From Paenibacillus sp. Soil787 (GTDB taxonomy: Bacteria > Bacillota > Bacilli > Paenibacillales > NBRC-103111), in assembly GCF_001429545.1 (NCBI RefSeq), contig NZ_LMSP01000018.1:1-64000 (forward strand): a stretch of 64,000 nucleotides of DNA, given 5' to 3'. Each line of letters begins with the position of its first letter. The stretch's first letter is position 1. Shown here one piece after another: positions 60,721-64,000 of this stretch. The translations under genes and the position numbers were made by a program. Below the pieces are notes generated by a model that saw only the letters and a list, made by a program, of their open reading frames with translations, was not told the origin of the DNA and did no database searches.

Positions 60721-61707
60721 ATGAAATCATTAAAGCTGCGAATACTTATCCTTAGTTTTCTTCTATTGTTGACCCCAGCGCGAGGCACAACCTTGGCTAG
60801 CGACAAGGTCGAACAGCCGCTGGCTGCGCCGTTGTTTTCGTTCTCCGTGATGAGCGATGTTCACATCACGTCCTACGACCAGGTCGCTCAGCTGCGGCTG
60901 AGCCAAGCCCTGGCCGACCATCACGCGCTGCGCCCGGACAGCAAGCTGCTCGTCTTGAACGGCGACCTCACGAATGGGAGTGAGGCCGACTATCGCAGCT
61001 TGCTGGCGCTGCTCGGCAGCAAGCACCATGCCCCTGTGCATGCGACCATGGGCAACCACGATTACTACGGCGTGTGGCGCACGACGGAGGGTGGGCTGGA
61101 TACATCGAAGATGAATCCAGCATGGTCGAGCAAGCAAGCGGTCGCGTTATTCGACCGCATGATGGGCTACGATAAGCCGTATCACGAGCTTATCGTGGAG
61201 GGCTACCGCTTCCTTTTCCTTAGCGGGGAAGCGTACAGGGACGTGAACGCATCCTACGGTGAGGATGCGTTCCTCTCGCCCGAGCAGCTCAGCTGGCTGC
61301 GCGAGCGGCTTACGGCCGCGGGCTCGGCGGACGCCGGCAAGCCCGTGTTCGTGTTCCTCCACCAGCCGCTGCCGCAGACGCTGGATGGCACGGATCGGGA
61401 GCTGGGCGTCGTCCAGCACGAAGAGCTGCGGGCGCTGCTCGATGCGCACCCGAATGTCATTCTGTTCAGTGGTCACACCCACTGGAACCTAGAAACGACC
61501 AGACAAGTGAAGCAGCTGAAGTTCCTTGCCGCTTCCAGCGCTTCCATCCGGGAGGTATGGAACGCGCAAAACGTGCCCGAGACGCAGGCAATTAGCCAAA
61601 GTCTCATCGTGGACGTCTACAAGGACCGCGTGGTGATCATGCGCCGCGAACACTTCAAAAAGCGATGGATTGAGCCATCCATCGCCAAAGGATATGACGC
61701 AAAGTAA
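60721..61707 (+). CDS. Secreted metallophosphoesterase
   Basis: A 328-residue exported calcineurin-like phosphoesterase. Signal peptide to about residue 25 (LRILILSFLLLLTPARG). The metal-binding motifs are SDVHIT (45-50), NGDLTNGSE, GNHDYYG, FLHQPLP and FSGHTHW. The ATG at 60721 follows GGAAGGTGA. The middle of the gene is much richer in G and C than its neighbours. A strong bidirectional hairpin follows. Substrates in the family range from nucleotides to phospholipids and phosphodiesters, and cannot be told here. Confidence 0.92.
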   Translation: MKSLKLRILILSFLLLLTPARGTTLASDKVEQPLAAPLFSFSVMSDVHITSYDQVAQLRLSQALADHHALRPDSKLLVLNGDLTNGSEADYRSLLALLGSKHHAPVHATMGNHDYYGVWRTTEGGLDTSKMNPAWSSKQAVALFDRMMGYDKPYHELIVEGYRFLFLSGEAYRDVNASYGEDAFLSPEQLSWLRERLTAAGSADAGKPVFVFLHQPLPQTLDGTDRELGVVQHEELRALLDAHPNVILFSGHTHWNLETTRQVKQLKFLAASSASIREVWNAQNVPETQAISQSLIVDVYKDRVVIMRREHFKKRWIEPSIAKGYDAK

Positions 61708-61759
61708 AAAAGACTGCCCGACAAGGCTAGAAATAGCCCGATGTCTGGCAGTCTTTTTT
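61706..61759. terminator. Bidirectional intrinsic terminator
   Basis: AAAAAAGACTGCC...GACA pairs with TGTC.GGCAGTCTTTTTT. It serves the phosphoesterase gene and the convergent gene at 61795. Confidence 0.93.
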
Positions 61760-61794
61760 GGTTTAATTCTTTTTATATTCAGTCCCCATCAATA

Positions 61795-63990
61795 CTAATG
61801 AAACTGCTTAATCAGACGCTTAGCCGTCCCATTCGGCGTCTCAATGACCTCGTACATATTGACGACCACGCCGGAATCAACCTGCTCATCTTTCAAACCG
61901 GAGACGACAACTTTTTGCTTGCCGCTGGTTAATTTCCCCGTACCCGTCAGCGTTGCAGTTTGAGTGCCTACAATACGGCCAAGGGAATCGACCATATCGA
62001 ATTCAATTTTGGAGAAGTTCGAATCGATAATCACCTGATCTTCATGGGTAATGTCTAGATCCAGATTAAGCTGGTAGGAGTAAGTCCCGCTGTTATACAG
62101 CCAGCTTATCGAGCTGTCATTCACTTTGAGTGAGAAAGGATACAAGGCAAGCGTATCGCTTTCAGTCTCTTTTTGCAGCGCTACCCGATAGGTACCGACA
62201 GATACATTGCCCTCGGATACAGACTTATCGTCATAAACGTTCAATGCGAATGTTTCATCATCTGATTCTGTTTTATTCGGAAGCAGGTAGGAATAGCTCA
62301 CCACATAAGAACTTCCCGGCGTAATTTGAGTCGCAACTGCACTTTGGCGAGAGCCCGTGTAGGTATTGCCTTTGCTATCGATGAGCTCATTTTGAAGCTC
62401 GGGAAGGGCAAGGGTGCTTGTTCCGTTATTCGTGATTTTGTATTTGGCTACGGCTGTTTTGTAACCTAGATCGTCGTTCTCGAGAGCATGCAGTTCGACT
62501 AGAGAGACGTCTAGATTTTTGTTAACAACAGAGCTGTTGTTGAAAATTAGCTTGCTGCCAAGTTCATAGTTCACAGCTGTAATAAAGCCGCTCTGCGCTT
62601 CACTTGCCCCCTTAAGCTGGAAGACGGCAACAGGCATTTGGCCGGTTGTCGCTGCAGCACTACTGCTGCCAGTTGTAGACGCCCCAGAACCGGTTGTCGC
62701 TGTTCCAGAAGAAGTCCCGCCGTTCGATGTACTTGCTGCCGAGCCGGATGCCGAGCTTCCTGAGCTACTCGTGCTACCCGTGTTAGCCTTCTGCCACAGC
62801 ACCAGCTGAGCCGCATTCGGATCAACACCTGTTGGCAGAATGGCGTTGAAATAGTAAGAAGCCGTCTCCTTTGGAGCCAGGTAGCCGCTGCGGGCGGAGT
62901 TATCTGTGGATGTAACGGACGTGCCGGCGTCGCCGAACTGATAAGAAGCAGAGAAGGATGGCACAGAGGCGATCGCCTCTCCGTCATTACTGAGCGTGAC
63001 AACGGTCTGCACATGCACACCATCATCTTGAATCGAATACGTCGACGTATTCGCCTTCACGGTAACCTGCTCGCCCTCCTGCTGCCCAGCATAAATTTGT
63101 TTGGTGCCAAGCGCTGCTGTTTGAAGTGAAGCATTCAGACTAAGCATACCCAGCGAGACATCCTCGCTTTGGTTCAAGTAATAATATTCCAGCGATAGGC
63201 CACTAGTCGGCATTTGCCTAGAAACGAGTGTTTTTAACGTCATCGTATCCGATTGATTCGGTAGGAACGTTGTATCGGAACCGTTAGCAACCGTAGAAGT
63301 ATATTTCAGTCCGTTAGCATCCACTAGTCTAACTTGTAGACCGGAAGGCAGCTTAACGCTGCTCGAGCCTAAGTTTTTTGCTGAAACTTGCGTATACATG
63401 TACCATTTTCCATTTTCCGTTACCCGAACGCTTTGGCCTAATTGAAAAGCAACGGAGGCATCATTGGAGAGTGTACTATCGAGTGCATGCAAATTAATAA
63501 TTTGCTCAGGCACCTTAACCTGTCCCTCCTGCACAATCGAGGAAACAGGAAGATCGCCAAGATGATTCATGAAATCAGCTTTGCCGAAATCCCAACGGAA
63601 CACATCAACCTTTAGTTGATCGGCTGTTTCACCAGCTGGCAGATTGGCGTAGAATCGGAAGCTTTGATCCTGTCCAGGGGAGACACTCGCACTCTTTTTC
63701 TCGCTTAATTTCGCTGTATAGCTGCGTCCTGTTTGATCTGTAACCCGTACCCCATATTGGTTAAAATCGATCGATTGGCTTTCCCCGTTATGTAAAAGAA
63801 CGGAAAACTGAAGAGATGAAGACGAAAGCGCTGCTTGGTTTAATGTAAAATAGGAGGAGTTCGAGATATAAACCGCTTCGGAAGCCGCATAAGCAGCGGG
63901 AGCCACCCACGATGCAGCCCCTAAACTGCCAGTCAGCAGCAGGGCCAAGCTCATATGTTTGAGTGAAATCGATGATAAATTGCGAATCAT
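61795..63990 (-). CDS. Large secreted Ser/Thr-rich beta protein of unknown function
   Basis: A 731-residue exported protein. The signal peptide (LALLLTGSLGAASWVAPAAY) ends near AASEA. Four to five beta-sandwich-like units follow, each with a recurring pattern (LGSSSVKLPSGLQVRLVDAN, VNKNLDVSLVELHALENDD, NKTESDDETFALNVYDDKSV), separated at about 400-460 by a low-complexity Ser/Gly/Thr linker. No wall-anchor motif, SLH domain or catalytic signature is visible. The ATG at 63990 is ten bases from the window edge; the upstream region cannot be judged. Resembles DUF4352-like adhesive units only in general character. Confidence 0.75.
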   Translation of the reverse strand: MIRNLSSISLKHMSLALLLTGSLGAASWVAPAAYAASEAVYISNSSYFTLNQAALSSSSLQFSVLLHNGESQSIDFNQYGVRVTDQTGRSYTAKLSEKKSASVSPGQDQSFRFYANLPAGETADQLKVDVFRWDFGKADFMNHLGDLPVSSIVQEGQVKVPEQIINLHALDSTLSNDASVAFQLGQSVRVTENGKWYMYTQVSAKNLGSSSVKLPSGLQVRLVDANGLKYTSTVANGSDTTFLPNQSDTMTLKTLVSRQMPTSGLSLEYYYLNQSEDVSLGMLSLNASLQTAALGTKQIYAGQQEGEQVTVKANTSTYSIQDDGVHVQTVVTLSNDGEAIASVPSFSASYQFGDAGTSVTSTDNSARSGYLAPKETASYYFNAILPTGVDPNAAQLVLWQKANTGSTSSSGSSASGSAASTSNGGTSSGTATTGSGASTTGSSSAAATTGQMPVAVFQLKGASEAQSGFITAVNYELGSKLIFNNSSVVNKNLDVSLVELHALENDDLGYKTAVAKYKITNNGTSTLALPELQNELIDSKGNTYTGSRQSAVATQITPGSSYVVSYSYLLPNKTESDDETFALNVYDDKSVSEGNVSVGTYRVALQKETESDTLALYPFSLKVNDSSISWLYNSGTYSYQLNLDLDITHEDQVIIDSNFSKIEFDMVDSLGRIVGTQTATLTGTGKLTSGKQKVVVSGLKDEQVDSGVVVNMYEVIETPNGTAKRLIKQFH

Positions 63991-64000
63991 ATCTTCATAC

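Overview
The window looks like a chromosomal segment of a Paenibacillus-type Firmicute. Grounds: strong AGGAGG-type ribosome binding sites, S-layer-homology (SLH) and copper-amine-oxidase-type stalk domains, a LiaH/PspA envelope-stress operon, a bacilliredoxin, an IDEAL-domain protein, a YocH-like LysM-3D protein and YtrA-type GntR/ABC remnants. No rRNA, tRNA or CRISPR array was seen.

Layout. 1-8.0 kb is housekeeping: cytochrome c lipoprotein, acpS, aldo-keto reductase, nadE, bacilliredoxin, a DUF3905-like protein with an Lgt-like membrane protein, a polysaccharide deacetylase and a sugar-binding protein. The last is followed upstream by collapsed remnants of a YesMN two-component pair and an Rbs-type sugar ABC system. 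8.1-10.8 kb holds repeats and a four-gene PspA/PspC/LiaI-like operon. 11-19.6 kb is a cell-surface region: stalk-domain protein, SLH protein, O-antigen-ligase-like protein and a stalk/MORN/TPR exoprotein. 19.6-44.2 kb is an accessory region of Rhs toxin-tip/immunity cassettes, IS110 elements and small replicon-type genes. 44.2-56.1 kb is a large operon: stalk/MORN exoprotein, SLH/beta-propeller protein, a 2112-residue secreted Rhs protein and its immunity gene. 56.2-64 kb holds LysM-3D, ArsR plus SRPBCC, a GntR-ABC fusion with its permease, a secreted phosphoesterase and a secreted Ser/Thr-rich protein.

The most interesting system is the Rhs locus. One full-length Rhs gene sits at one end of an array of at least seven orphan toxin-tip/immunity cassettes (about 20.6-37.2 kb). 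Five of them open with an intact frame that starts in a short copy of the Rhs core (DTYKG...NP...DPxGH) but has no start signal; the sixth keeps the seed but is broken, and the seventh is only a toxin tail. Cassettes end after the immunity gene in a near-identical terminator hairpin with the loop GGTTAG; only the junction between cassettes six and seven lacks one. Three intact IS110 elements and one IS110 remnant abut the same point of the Rhs seed, and two share a conserved non-coding region upstream of the transposase that is a candidate bridge RNA. The layout suggests a store of silent toxin tips that can be swapped into the expressed Rhs gene by recombination between the shared core and the shared terminator.

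Three cyclic-di-GMP-I (GEMM) riboswitches, each behind the same promoter (TTGAAT-17 bp-TANNAT), precede the stalk operon, the ligase/SLH operon and the Rhs operon. A fourth, with its aptamer deleted, lies inside the Rhs operon. Surface exoproteins, S-layer proteins and the contact toxin therefore appear to be wired to one second messenger. All functional statements are from reading the sequence; no database search was run.
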